Source: CAIYZT01 sp947461435
GTDB taxonomy: Bacteria > Pseudomonadota > Alphaproteobacteria > Rhodobacterales > Rhodobacteraceae
Reading direction: 5' to 3'
NCBI GenBank assembly: GCA_965284435.1
Contig: OZ260083.1
Coordinates: 2,852,001 to 2,916,000, forward strand
Length of the DNA: 64,000 nt
Under the pieces are notes generated by a model. That model was given only the letters and a program-made list of their open reading frames with translations. It made no database searches and was not told the origin of the DNA. Both the position numbers and the translations under genes were made by a program. Positions 51,768-60,713 of this stretch are shown here, in pieces. How positions within the stretch are numbered: the stretch's first letter is position 1; every line of letters starts with the position of its first letter.

Positions 51768-53147
51768 TCAGCCGAAGACTTTGGTCAGGGCGCGGTCAAT
51801 GGCGCCTGTGATCTGGTCAACATCATCGGCCGTGCAGATCAACGCCGGAGACAAGCAAAGGGTGTTGTTCAGACCCGGCAAGGAGCGGTTTGTCATGCCG
51901 ATGATCACGCCTTGTGCGTTACAATCAGCCACGACAGCCGCCACCTTTTTCTCGTCCATCGGTTCTTTGGTTGCGCGGTCTGCCACCAGTTCCGCACCGC
52001 AGAACAGGCCCTTGCCGCGCACATCGCCAATCACCTTGTGCTTGTCCATCAGCGCATTAAGGTTGGACACGACCCGATCACCCATCTTCAGGGTGTTTTC
52101 GAGAAGGTTCTCATCCTCGATGATGCGCATGTTTTCAAGCGCGGCTGCCGGACCAGAGGTGCACCCCCCAAAGGTTGAGATGTCGCGGAAATAGCTGAGT
52201 GGATCAGAAGCATCGTCCTTGAACATGTCAAACACGGCTTCGGTCGTCACGGTGCACGAAATCGCCGCATAGCCCGAAGCAACGCCTTTGGCCATGGTGA
52301 CAAAGTCAGGCTGAACGCCAAAATGCTGATAGCCGAACCAGGTTCCGGTACGTCCGACGCCGCAAACAACCTCGTCGATCGCCAGCAGAATGTTGTACTT
52401 CTTGCAGATTTCCTGAACCCGCTCCCAATAGCCTTGGGGCGGAACGATCACGCCGCCGCCAGCCGTTACGGGTTCAAGGATGATGGCACCAACGGTGTCC
52501 GGACCCTCGCGCAAGATCACCTCTTCAATGGCATCGGCCGCCCGTTCGCCATAGTTTTCGACATCCCATTGCTTGCGATATTCAAGGCAATGCGGCACCA
52601 TGACGAAGCCATCAGGATAGGGACCATACATCGCGGCCCGTTCCGCCTGACCTGAGGTGGCCAAGGCACCAATGGTTGTACCGTGATAGTCGCGTTCGCG
52701 GTACAGGATCTTGTTTTTCTTGCCTTTATAGTGACGGTGCGAAATCTGCCGCACCATCTTGTAGACCTTTTCATTCGCCTCGGACCCCGAGTTAGAATAG
52801 TAAACCCGGCTCATTCCCGGCATTTTGGAAATCAGCTTTTCCGCAAAAAGAGCGCCCGGGATAGACCCGCCCACGCCCGCGAAATAGTTCAGCTTGATCA
52901 GTTGGTCACGCACGGCATTGGCGATGCTTTCGCGGCCGTAGCCCACGTTTACGGTCCAGACGGCGCCAGACACGGCATCAATGTATTCCTTGCCCTTGAT
53001 ATCCCAAACGCGAAGACCTTTGCCTTCGACAACAACGCGCGGATCAACGGTTTCAAACATCTTGTGCTGGATCAGGTGGTGCCAGACGTGCTTTTTGTCG
53101 GCGGCCAACACAGCGCTAAGATCGTTCGTCATGATCGAGGTATCCAT
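51768..53147 (-). CDS. tpa: Taurine-pyruvate aminotransferase
   Basis: 459 residues. Class III aminotransferase features: YYSNSGSEANEKVYKMVRQ, RERDYHGTTIGALATSG, ILLAIDEVVCGVGRTG (PLP Asp) and VTMAKGVASGYAAIS with the PLP lysine in MAKG. The N-terminus HVWHHLIQHKMFE is that of Tpa. It transfers the amino group of taurine to pyruvate, giving sulfoacetaldehyde and alanine. It is the only gene before its terminator and has TauR-type repeats upstream. Confidence 0.92.
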   Translation of the reverse strand: MDTSIMTNDLSAVLAADKKHVWHHLIQHKMFETVDPRVVVEGKGLRVWDIKGKEYIDAVSGAVWTVNVGYGRESIANAVRDQLIKLNYFAGVGGSIPGALFAEKLISKMPGMSRVYYSNSGSEANEKVYKMVRQISHRHYKGKKNKILYRERDYHGTTIGALATSGQAERAAMYGPYPDGFVMVPHCLEYRKQWDVENYGERAADAIEEVILREGPDTVGAIILEPVTAGGGVIVPPQGYWERVQEICKKYNILLAIDEVVCGVGRTGTWFGYQHFGVQPDFVTMAKGVASGYAAISCTVTTEAVFDMFKDDASDPLSYFRDISTFGGCTSGPAAALENMRIIEDENLLENTLKMGDRVVSNLNALMDKHKVIGDVRGKGLFCGAELVADRATKEPMDEKKVAAVVADCNAQGVIIGMTNRSLPGLNNTLCLSPALICTADDVDQITGAIDRALTKVFG

Positions 53148-53224
53148 GGCCTCACTCCTATAGGGATTGTGGGCGCAAGATCGCCCCGAAGATACCGCAT
53201 CATCAGGGATTGCCGCTTGGCTTC

Positions 53225-53257
53225 GTAGGACCAGACGGGTTGGTCCGATAGTGCCAG
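53225..53257 (-). promoter_or_regulatory. Candidate TauR direct repeats upstream of tpa
   Basis: On the minus strand CTGGCACTAT (53257-53248) and CTGGTCCTAC (53234-53225) repeat 23 bases apart, the same spacing as at xsc. They lie 78-110 bases before the tpa start. Each matches 6 to 8 of 10 bases of CTGGACYTAA, so the spacing agreement is the stronger argument. Confidence 0.5.
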
Positions 53258-53361
53258 CTGGCCCTGCCGATGGAAAAGTCAGCCCTTTCCGGGATTAATC
53301 TGGACGGCACCGGGCCAAATCGACTATCCCGTGTTTAGTAAAATTGAACGGCAGGCTTCGC

Positions 53362-54246
53362 ATGACACCGGACTGGATCGCTGTAGATTGGGGCACGTCG
53401 CACCTTCGGGTCTTTGCCATGGGCCCGGACGGTATCTTGGCCGAACGCGGTTCGGATCGGGGTATGGGAAAGCTTGCGCGTGACGAGTTCGAGCCCGCCC
53501 TTTTGGCATTGGTCGAAGATTGGCTTGGCCCAAAGCCGATGCAGATCGTGGTCTGCGGAATGGCCGGTGCACGGCAAGGCTGGATCGAAGCCCCCTACAG
53601 AACCGTGCCCTGCCCGCCTGTCGCCAAAGGGGCCTTTATTGCGGCCCCAGCACAGAACCAGCGATTGAAGGTGCAAATTCTGCCGGGTCTGTCGCAAGAA
53701 ACGCCGGCCGATGTCATGCGCGGCGAGGAGACGCAGATCGCGGGCGCGCTGGCGCTTCTTCCCGGGTTTGATGGCGTCATCTGCCTTCCGGGCACCCATT
53801 CCAAATGGGCGAAAATCAGTGCGGGCGAAGTTGTCAGCTTTCAAACCTTCATGACGGGCGAATTGTTCGCGCTGATTTCATCTCAATCTGTTCTGCGTCA
53901 CGGAATGGTCAGTGAGACCTGGGACGAGGCCGGTTTTGCGCAAGGTCTGTCTGATGCCCTGTCGCGGCCCGAGCGGTTTGCGGCGCAGTTGTTCGCACTG
54001 CGGGCCGAGGGTTTGCTGAAGGCCCTGCCGCCCGCCAGCGCAAAATCGCGGTTGTCGGGGCTTTTGATTGGCGCGGAATTGGCGGCGTCGAAGCCTTATT
54101 GGCTTGGGCAAGATATCCTGTTGGTGGGGGCAAAGACCCTGTCAGCGGCCTATGCCAGCGCGCTGACGGCACAGGGGGCAACGCCCCGAATTCTGGATGA
54201 TACAGCCTGTACTTTGGCCGGATTGTCCGCCGCAAGATCGCATTAA
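53362..54246 (+). CDS. dgoK: 2-keto-3-deoxygalactonate kinase
   Basis: 294 residues from ATG 53362. DgoK features: IAVDWGTSHLRVFAM, CGMAGARQGWIEAPY, LPGTHSKWAKI and FMTGELFALIS. It phosphorylates 2-dehydro-3-deoxy-D-galactonate at O-6. It leads the operon dgoK, dgoA, lactonase, beta-galactosidase and is divergent from tpa. A TTG-started frame six codons longer is open but less likely. Confidence 0.88.
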   Translation: MTPDWIAVDWGTSHLRVFAMGPDGILAERGSDRGMGKLARDEFEPALLALVEDWLGPKPMQIVVCGMAGARQGWIEAPYRTVPCPPVAKGAFIAAPAQNQRLKVQILPGLSQETPADVMRGEETQIAGALALLPGFDGVICLPGTHSKWAKISAGEVVSFQTFMTGELFALISSQSVLRHGMVSETWDEAGFAQGLSDALSRPERFAAQLFALRAEGLLKALPPASAKSRLSGLLIGAELAASKPYWLGQDILLVGAKTLSAAYASALTAQGATPRILDDTACTLAGLSAARSH

Positions 54247-54256
54247 AGGAGATGAC

Positions 54257-54862
54257 ATGACCCTTCCCTTGATCGCCATTTTGCGTGGGATCACACCTGA
54301 CGAAGCTGTTGAAGTCACGCAGGCGCTGGTAGATGCCGGAATTACGCAGATCGAAGTGCCGTTGAATTCGCCCGATCCCTTGGTGTCGATCGCCGCGATG
54401 GCCAAGGCCTTTGCGGGGCGGGCGATGATCGGCGCAGGCACGGTGCTGAGTGTGCAGGCGGTACAGGACGTGGCAGCGGTGGGCGGCACGTTGATCGTTT
54501 CACCCAATGCCGACCCGGCGGTCATTGCGCAGACAAAGCGATTGGGACTGCAAAGCTGGCCGGGGGTGATGACGCCAACGGAATGTTTTGCGGCCTTGGC
54601 CGCCGGAGCAGATGGGCTGAAGTTCTTTCCGGGAAATCTGGTGGGACCCGATGGCCTGAAGGCCATACGGGCGGTGTTGCCCAAAGGGACGCGCTGTTTT
54701 GCTGTTGGGGGCGCCGGACCGGCCAATTTCGCGCAATGGTTGGCCGCAGGAGCAGACGGGTTCGGCATTGGCACAGCGCTGTACACGCCCGGTCTTACCG
54801 GGGCCGAGGTTGGGGCCAAGGCCCGCGCCATCGTTGACGCCTATAAGGATGCCGCCAAATGA
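54257..54862 (+). CDS. dgoA: 2-dehydro-3-deoxy-6-phosphogalactonate aldolase
   Basis: 201 residues from ATG 54257, with AAAGGAG before it. KDPG/KDPGal aldolase features: LIAILRGITPDEA (catalytic Glu region of the DgoA type), GAGTVLS, IVSPNADPAVIAQTKR and LKFFPGNLVGPDGLKAIR with the Schiff-base Lys in LKFFP. It splits KDPGal into pyruvate and glyceraldehyde 3-phosphate. Its end overlaps the lactonase start as ATGA. Confidence 0.9.
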   Translation: MTLPLIAILRGITPDEAVEVTQALVDAGITQIEVPLNSPDPLVSIAAMAKAFAGRAMIGAGTVLSVQAVQDVAAVGGTLIVSPNADPAVIAQTKRLGLQSWPGVMTPTECFAALAAGADGLKFFPGNLVGPDGLKAIRAVLPKGTRCFAVGGAGPANFAQWLAAGADGFGIGTALYTPGLTGAEVGAKARAIVDAYKDAAK

Positions 54863-55710
54863 TTTTTGATGACCGTCGCTGCGAGTTGGGAGAGGGATCG
54901 CTTTGGCACCCCGTTCGCAAACAATTCTTTTGGTTTGATATCCTGAACAAATCCCTGCTTTCCAAAGACAAGGACGGAGCGCAGTTGTGGCGATTTCCGG
55001 AACTGGTCTCGGCGGCGGGTTGGGTCGACCGTGACGTTCTACTGATCGCCGGCGAGCGGGATCTGTTTCTGTTTGATCTGGAAACAGAAGAAGTCGAACC
55101 CGTGGTCGAGCTTGAGGCCGACAAACCGGCCAACCGCACAAACGATGGCCGGGCCGACCGTCAAGGCGGGTTCTGGATCGGCACCATGTCCAAAAGGGCC
55201 GAAGACGGACAGGGGGCAATCTATCGGTTTCACAAGGGCGAATTGCGCAAACTGTTCAGCGGAATTTCGATCCCCAATTCGATCTGTTTTACACTTGATG
55301 GCCGTACCGCGCAGTTTTCGGACACCAAGGCGCACAAAGTCTTTCGTGTGGCTTTGGACAGCGAGGGGTGGCCGGTCGGCGCGCCTGTTGTCTGGGCCGA
55401 TCATTCTGACACCGGGATCTTGCCCGATGGGTCGATCTTTGATGCGGCGGGCCTGATGTGGCAGGCCCAATGGGAACAAGGCCGGGTTGCCGTGTATGAC
55501 ATGGCCGGAACCTTGGTGAAGACCGTGCCGGTCTGTGGGCCCAATTCCTCTTGTCCTGCCTTTGGGGGCGAAGGGTTGACCACGCTTTATTGCACGACCG
55601 CGATGGAACATATGACGGCGGCGGATCGGGCCGCCTTTCCGGATGCGGGCAAGGTCTTTTACCTGCCAGACGCCGGGAAAGGGGTTCCAGAGCCACGGGT
55701 TATCCTATGA
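54859..55710 (+). CDS. SMP-30/gluconolactonase-family sugar lactonase
   Basis: 283 residues, six-bladed propeller type. Metal residues are suggested by LGEGSLWHPV (Glu), NRTNDGRADRQGGFWIGTM (Asn, Asp) and late SDTGILPDGSIFDAAG. It should open galactono-lactone to galactonate. It is translationally coupled at both ends by ATGA overlaps, with dgoA before and the beta-galactosidase after. Confidence 0.83.
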   Translation: MIFDDRRCELGEGSLWHPVRKQFFWFDILNKSLLSKDKDGAQLWRFPELVSAAGWVDRDVLLIAGERDLFLFDLETEEVEPVVELEADKPANRTNDGRADRQGGFWIGTMSKRAEDGQGAIYRFHKGELRKLFSGISIPNSICFTLDGRTAQFSDTKAHKVFRVALDSEGWPVGAPVVWADHSDTGILPDGSIFDAAGLMWQAQWEQGRVAVYDMAGTLVKTVPVCGPNSSCPAFGGEGLTTLYCTTAMEHMTAADRAAFPDAGKVFYLPDAGKGVPEPRVIL

Positions 55711-57611
55711 AGCGCGCTTTGGGCGTCTGTTATTACCCCGAACATTGGGACGAGGCGCAATGGGCCATCGACGCTGCCCAAATGGCGCAGATCGGTCTGA
55801 CTTGGGTGCGTATCGGTGAATTCGCTTGGTCGAGGCTGGAACCAAAGCCCGGCAAACTGGATTTTGGTTGGATGGACCGGGCGATCGAAACTTTGGGCTC
55901 GGCCGGTCTGAAAGTGGTCTTGGGCACGCCCACGGCAACGCCGCCCCGGTGGATGCTGACCAAACATCCCGATATGCTCGCCGTTGATGCGCAGGGCAAA
56001 GAGCGCGGCTTTGGCTCTCGGCGCCACTATGATTTTTCGCATTCGGGTTACCGCGCCGAATGTGCACGGATTGTCACACTTTTGGCCGAAAGGTACGGGA
56101 AGAATCCGCATGTGGCGGCTTGGCAAACCGATAATGAATATGCCTGCCACGATACCGTTCTGTCGTATTCTTCGGCGGCGTTAGGCGGTTTTCGCGATTG
56201 GCTGGCACAGATGTACCAATCGATCGATGCCTTGAACCGGGCGTGGGGCAATGTCTTTTGGTCGATGGAGTACGATGATTTCAACGACATCGCGCTGCCA
56301 AACCTGACCGTGACAGAACCAAACCCGGCGCATGTGATGGCCTTTCGGCGGTTCTCATCGCAAATGGTGGTCGAGTTCAACAAGATCCAGACGGACATCC
56401 TGCACCGCCATTCGGCTGCGCCGATTGCCCATAACTATATGGGAATGGTCACAGATTTCGATCACTTCGATGTCGGTGCCGATCTGGAAATCGCCTCATG
56501 GGATGCTTATCCCTTGGGGTTTTTGTCAGACCGCTTGCCGGCCACGGCAGATCACCGGATTGCCTTTGCCCGCCAAGGCGATCCGGATTTGCAAGCCTTT
56601 CACCACGACTTGTACCGGGCCGTGGGCCGCGGACGGTGGTGGATCATGGAACAGCAACCCGGCCCGGTAAACTGGGCACCTTGGAACCCCGATCCATTGC
56701 CGGGAATGGCGCGGCTTTGGGCTTGGGAGGCTTTTGCCCATGGGGCCGAAGCTGTCTGCTATTTCCGGTGGCGGCAGGCGCCCTTTGCCCAAGAACAGAT
56801 GCACGCGGGTTTGCTGCGCCCAGATAGCGCCCCTGCCCCTGCCTATGCAGAAGCCGCGATGGTGGCTTCGGAACTTTGCGAGGCGACAGAGGTGGAGATC
56901 GGACCCGCCGATGTGGCGATCGTCTTTGACTATGCCAGCGCTTGGGCCTGGCAGACCCAGCCTCAGGGCCGGGACTTCAACTATTTCCACCTTATCCTGG
57001 ACACCTACAAAGGACTGCGGCGTTTGGGCTTGAACATTGATATCCTGCCGCCAGACACGGCGGATCTTTCAGGGTACAAGATGGTGCTTGCACCCGGGTT
57101 GGCAACGATCGCCGCGCCGTTGATGGCGGCCTTGCAAGGCTTTGAAGGGACGGCCCTGATGGGCCCGCGCACCAACGCCAAGACCGCAGAATTCGCCACG
57201 CCGGTGCCGTTGCCCCCTGCGCTGCCGGGATTGGAAAGTGTTGTGGCGCGCGTTGAAAGCCTGCCGCCGGGGCTTGTGGTTGCCTTGGAACAAGGGGGGC
57301 ATTTCCTGCGCTGGCGCGAAAAGCTGCAGGGCGGCAAAGTGGTTGAGATGACCGAAGATGGCTGGCCCGCACTCGTTGCCGCCGACGGGATTCACTATCT
57401 GGCCGGTTGGCCCGATGAGATTGCCCTGGACCGAATCCTTGCCAGCCTGTGCCGCCGTTCAGGAATAACGATGGACCGGCTGCCAGAAGGTTTGCGAAAA
57501 CGCAGCGACGGACAGCGGTCGTATTATTTCAACTATACCACCGCGCCGATTTCCCATGGTGCAATCACCGTGGGATCAGCCGATCTGCAGATTGTTGCCA
57601 ACGGACTCTAA
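55707..57611 (+). CDS. GH42 beta-galactosidase
   Basis: 634 residues from ATG 55707, which overlaps the lactonase stop. Family GH42 opens as here (ALGVCYYPEHWDEAQW, MAQIGLTWVRIGEFAWSRLE). The acid/base Glu is in WQTDNEYACHDT and the nucleophile Glu in RWWIMEQQPGPVNW. Trimerisation and C-terminal beta domains follow. There is no signal peptide, so it cleaves imported beta-galactosides in the cytoplasm, feeding galactose to the same operon. Galactose dehydrogenase and galactonate dehydratase are not in the window. Confidence 0.9.
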   Translation: MKRALGVCYYPEHWDEAQWAIDAAQMAQIGLTWVRIGEFAWSRLEPKPGKLDFGWMDRAIETLGSAGLKVVLGTPTATPPRWMLTKHPDMLAVDAQGKERGFGSRRHYDFSHSGYRAECARIVTLLAERYGKNPHVAAWQTDNEYACHDTVLSYSSAALGGFRDWLAQMYQSIDALNRAWGNVFWSMEYDDFNDIALPNLTVTEPNPAHVMAFRRFSSQMVVEFNKIQTDILHRHSAAPIAHNYMGMVTDFDHFDVGADLEIASWDAYPLGFLSDRLPATADHRIAFARQGDPDLQAFHHDLYRAVGRGRWWIMEQQPGPVNWAPWNPDPLPGMARLWAWEAFAHGAEAVCYFRWRQAPFAQEQMHAGLLRPDSAPAPAYAEAAMVASELCEATEVEIGPADVAIVFDYASAWAWQTQPQGRDFNYFHLILDTYKGLRRLGLNIDILPPDTADLSGYKMVLAPGLATIAAPLMAALQGFEGTALMGPRTNAKTAEFATPVPLPPALPGLESVVARVESLPPGLVVALEQGGHFLRWREKLQGGKVVEMTEDGWPALVAADGIHYLAGWPDEIALDRILASLCRRSGITMDRLPEGLRKRSDGQRSYYFNYTTAPISHGAITVGSADLQIVANGL

Positions 57612-57619
57612 AAGGCTGC

Positions 57620-57651
57620 TTGACAGATTTTAGTACGCATGTACAAAATCT
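57620..57651 (+). promoter_or_regulatory. Promoter with an overlapping GTAC palindrome before the flavin monooxygenase operon
   Basis: TTGACA (57620-57625), an 18-base spacer and CAAAAT (57644-57649) form a candidate sigma-70 promoter. The spacer is covered by an imperfect inverted repeat, AGATTTTAGTAC (57625-57636) against GTACAAAATCT (57641-57651). GTAC-based palindromes like this are typical operators for GntR-type repressors. Confidence 0.6.
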
Positions 57652-57675
57652 ATAGAGTGTTGTCTTGGAGGGTCC

Positions 57676-58701
57676 ATGGATTTTGTGCATTTCCTGTCCA
57701 GTCACATGCTGGACCCGGCCCAAGGGGGCAAACAACTGTACCGAGAGGTCGTGGCCCAAGCGGTTCATGCCGAAAATTGTGGATATCGCGGTGTTGGCAT
57801 TCCGGAACATCACCTTGTCAATGTGCTGCTGGTTCCCTCGCCACTGCAAATGGCGGTCAAGATCGCCGCTCATACAAAACATCTGCTCCTTGTGACATCG
57901 ATCTGCCAATTGCCGATCCGCGACATGAGGGTCTTTGCTGGTGAGGTGGTGCAAGCGCAGGCGCTCTGTGAAGGTCGATTGATGTTGGGCGTCGGCAAGG
58001 GTGCTTTTGGCTATGAAACGGCGCGGCTGGGAATCGAGATCGAGCAGACCAAGGCCCATTTCGAAGAAGACCTTGCGGTATTGGAGGCGCTGCTGACGCG
58101 TGAAGAAGTGTCCTGGGATGGCGCGCATTACAAATTCGATCCGATCACCATCATGCCGCGCCCAGAGGATCCAATACCTTTAATGGTGGGCGTCATGGCG
58201 CCGCCGGCGATCGAAGCGGCTGCCCAAAAGAACTATCATGTGCAAACCACACCTTTGGGCGCAGCGCATGGTGTGCTGGAGGGGCAGGTCGATGCCTTCT
58301 TCCGTGGACGCGCCCGAAACCCCGAGGCCAGTAACCGATTGGCCCTTCAGCGCGGCGTGTACCTTGTGCGCAACGCGGCCGAGCGTCAGAGCATGGTCGA
58401 ACAGGCCTATACCTATTATAAATCGTTCGACAATGTGTTCGGCGGGCCCGGACTGGTCGACAAAGGCATCATACGCCCCCTGCCCCGCGATCAAACCGTT
58501 GCCGAACTGGGCGCGAACATCGTCATCTGCGAGCGGGACGAAATGATTGACCGATTGGCCCATTACGCTGAATTGGGAATCGACGAGGTGATCGTCACCT
58601 CGAACTTCGGCCAACCGCAGGCCGAAACACTGGATATGATGTCGCGCTTTTCGGCCGACATCATGCCACACCTGACCAACCTGAAACGCAAAGCCGCCTG
58701 A
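57676..58701 (+). CDS. Luciferase-like flavin-dependent oxidoreductase
   Basis: 341 residues with TTGGAGG before the ATG. LLM-class features: GVGIPEHHLVNVLLVPSPLQ, LMLGVGKGAFGYETARLGIE and PIPLMVGVMAPPAIEAAAQ. Such enzymes use reduced flavin to oxidise small organic compounds, often opening rings or desulfonating. It leads an operon with a tautomerase and an alpha/beta hydrolase, suggesting ring opening followed by hydrolysis of an unknown heterocycle or enol ester. A flavin reductase is not adjacent. Confidence 0.8.
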   Translation: MDFVHFLSSHMLDPAQGGKQLYREVVAQAVHAENCGYRGVGIPEHHLVNVLLVPSPLQMAVKIAAHTKHLLLVTSICQLPIRDMRVFAGEVVQAQALCEGRLMLGVGKGAFGYETARLGIEIEQTKAHFEEDLAVLEALLTREEVSWDGAHYKFDPITIMPRPEDPIPLMVGVMAPPAIEAAAQKNYHVQTTPLGAAHGVLEGQVDAFFRGRARNPEASNRLALQRGVYLVRNAAERQSMVEQAYTYYKSFDNVFGGPGLVDKGIIRPLPRDQTVAELGANIVICERDEMIDRLAHYAELGIDEVIVTSNFGQPQAETLDMMSRFSADIMPHLTNLKRKAA

Positions 58702-58707
58702 GGACCC

Positions 58708-58902
58708 ATGCCCATTATCCGTATTGAAATGTTCGAAGGGCGTACGCCCGATCAGAAACGCGCCTGTGCCGAAGCCGTCACCAAAGCCTGGTGTGACACC
58801 TGTGGTGGCACCCCGCCGATGGTGACGGTGGTTTTCACAGATGTGGCCAAGCACGATTGGGCGACAGCGGGCAGACTGGCTTCTGACCCAAGGCCGGAGT
58901 GA
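58708..58902 (+). CDS. 4-oxalocrotonate-tautomerase-family protein
   Basis: 64 residues. The mature N-terminus is Pro (PIIRIEMFEGRTPDQKRACA), the general base of the tautomerase superfamily, and PPMVTVVFTDVAKHDWATAG fills the rest. It isomerises enols and ketones, likely in the pathway of the LLM enzyme upstream, six bases away. The usual Arg at the middle of the family cannot be placed with certainty. Confidence 0.82.
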   Translation: MPIIRIEMFEGRTPDQKRACAEAVTKAWCDTCGGTPPMVTVVFTDVAKHDWATAGRLASDPRPE

Positions 58903-58905
58903 TCG

Positions 58906-59679
58906 ATGGCCGTTCCTTCTGCTTTTTCTGTCGCAGGCACGGGCCCTGCGCTGTTCATGATCCATGGCATCGGCGCGCGGCGGGCGACATTTGACGGAAT
59001 GGTGGCCGGGCTGAAAGACCGCTTTACCTGCATCACCTATGATCTGCGCGGCCACGGCCTGACCCCTTGGGATGCCGGACGATTTGATCTGGATGATCTG
59101 GTGGACGATCTTGAGGCGCTGCGCAGCCGCCTTGGCATCGAGGCGGCCCATTTTGCCGGCCACAGTTTGGGCGGCATGATCAGCCCGCGCTATGCCCTGC
59201 GCCATCCAGGCCGCGTTTTGTCGTTGGGTTTGTGGTCAACGGCGGCCTTTCGCACGGAAGACGACAGCGCCAAAGTGAAGGGGGTGGTCGCTGCAATGCG
59301 CGAAAAGGGGATCGGCGCCGTGCTGGATACGCTGACGGCGCGCTGGTTCACAGATGCCTTCGCTGCTGCACGGCCTGATGTGATCGAATGGCGCAAGCGG
59401 CAAGTGATGGAAACCGATCCGGAGGTTTTCTTGAACGTGTTCGATATCTACGCGGAATGCGAAATGGCCCCTTGGTTACACGAGGTGACGGCCCCTTCAC
59501 AAATCATCACCGGGGAACATGATGGTGGCTGCAACCCGCGCTTGAACCGGCTTATTCATTCGGCGCTGTCGGGATCGGAATTGGAAATCCTGCCAGAGTT
59601 GAAGCACGCGATTTTCATCGAAGCCACAGATCAGGTCTTGCCGCATGTGCGCCGGTTCCTGATCAGCAAAGCGGCCTGA
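58906..59679 (+). CDS. Alpha/beta hydrolase, enol-lactonase-like
   Basis: 257 residues. The oxyanion loop is FMIHGIGARRATFDG, the nucleophile elbow is FAGHSLGGMISPR with catalytic Ser near 86, Asp lies in TGEHDGGCNPRL and His in LKHAIFIEATD. It looks like the 3-oxoadipate enol-lactonase group. It is three bases after the tautomerase, so probably the last step of the small catabolic operon 57676-59679. Confidence 0.8.
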   Translation: MAVPSAFSVAGTGPALFMIHGIGARRATFDGMVAGLKDRFTCITYDLRGHGLTPWDAGRFDLDDLVDDLEALRSRLGIEAAHFAGHSLGGMISPRYALRHPGRVLSLGLWSTAAFRTEDDSAKVKGVVAAMREKGIGAVLDTLTARWFTDAFAAARPDVIEWRKRQVMETDPEVFLNVFDIYAECEMAPWLHEVTAPSQIITGEHDGGCNPRLNRLIHSALSGSELEILPELKHAIFIEATDQVLPHVRRFLISKAA

Positions 59680-59895
59680 TTTTTCAAAGGTCATAGATAG
59701 CCTTTTGGCAGGGGCTGTGCCCGTCCGGCCAAAGGTGACAAAACCGGAGCCATAGGCCCGAAATCCGCCAGCGTTGATGAACATTCTTGGCCTTTAGGCG
59801 ATGTGATCCGACAGAAAGTTGTGCTCAGATCTCAATTCGCTTGCACATCGTTCGTTCGCTATGTCTGATGCAATCAAATCACGGCAGGAACAGGC

Positions 59896-60678
59896 ATGCC
59901 GACACCAGAAGAGACGGGGGCGGCTGCTCCATTGGCCATTGCAGTGCGCGATTTGCGCAAAAGCTTTGGCACGCATGATGTGTTGAAAGGTGTCTCGCTT
60001 ACGGCGCGCGAAGGGGATGTGGTAGCCATTATTGGCGGTTCGGGTTCGGGCAAATCCACGATGCTGCGCTGCATAAATTTTCTGGAAACCCCCTCGGCGG
60101 GATCGATTGAGATCGGCGGTGAGGCCGTAAAGATGCGAGCGGACGGCACGCCTTCGGATCGTAGGCAGATTGAGAAACTGCGCCAATCTTTGGGAATGGT
60201 GTTCCAGAGTTTCAATCTTTGGACTCACAAGACCGTGCTGGAAAACCTGATAGAGGTGCCGGTTCATGTCTTGAAGACGCCCAAAGCAGAGGCGACGGCA
60301 CGGGCAAGAAAATTGCTGGCGCGGGTCGGACTTGCGGAAAAGGAAGACGCCTATCCCGCTTTCATGTCGGGCGGTCAGCAACAAAGAGCGGCGATTGCCC
60401 GGGCCTTGTGCATGGAGCCGCGCGCGATGCTGTTTGACGAGCCGACAAGTGCCCTGGACCCAGAGCTTGTGGGCGAAGTCCTTCAGGTGATCCGGGCCTT
60501 GGCGGACGAGGGGCGCACGATGATCCTGGTCACACATGAGATGAAATTTGCGCGCGAAGTGGCCAGTCATGTGATTTATCTGCACAATGGCGTGATCGAG
60601 GAAGAAGGGCCGCCCGATGCCTTATTTGGCGCGCCAAAATCTGACCGTCTGAAACAATTTCTGAAATCCGTAAGTTAA
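59896..60678 (+). CDS. Polar amino-acid ABC transporter ATPase
   Basis: 260 residues. Walker A GGSGSGKSTMLRCINFLE (about 50-67), signature MSGGQQQRAAIARAL, Walker B MLFDEPTSALDPELVGEVL and switch VTHEMKFAREV, the HisP/OccP pattern. It is the first gene of the ATPase, binding protein, two-permease operon. The 215 bases upstream contain no recognised gene. Confidence 0.9.
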   Translation: MPTPEETGAAAPLAIAVRDLRKSFGTHDVLKGVSLTAREGDVVAIIGGSGSGKSTMLRCINFLETPSAGSIEIGGEAVKMRADGTPSDRRQIEKLRQSLGMVFQSFNLWTHKTVLENLIEVPVHVLKTPKAEATARARKLLARVGLAEKEDAYPAFMSGGQQQRAAIARALCMEPRAMLFDEPTSALDPELVGEVLQVIRALADEGRTMILVTHEMKFAREVASHVIYLHNGVIEEEGPPDALFGAPKSDRLKQFLKSVS

Positions 60679-60713
60679 AAAAGCGGACCCTTAACCAACA
60701 CTGTGAGGACACT

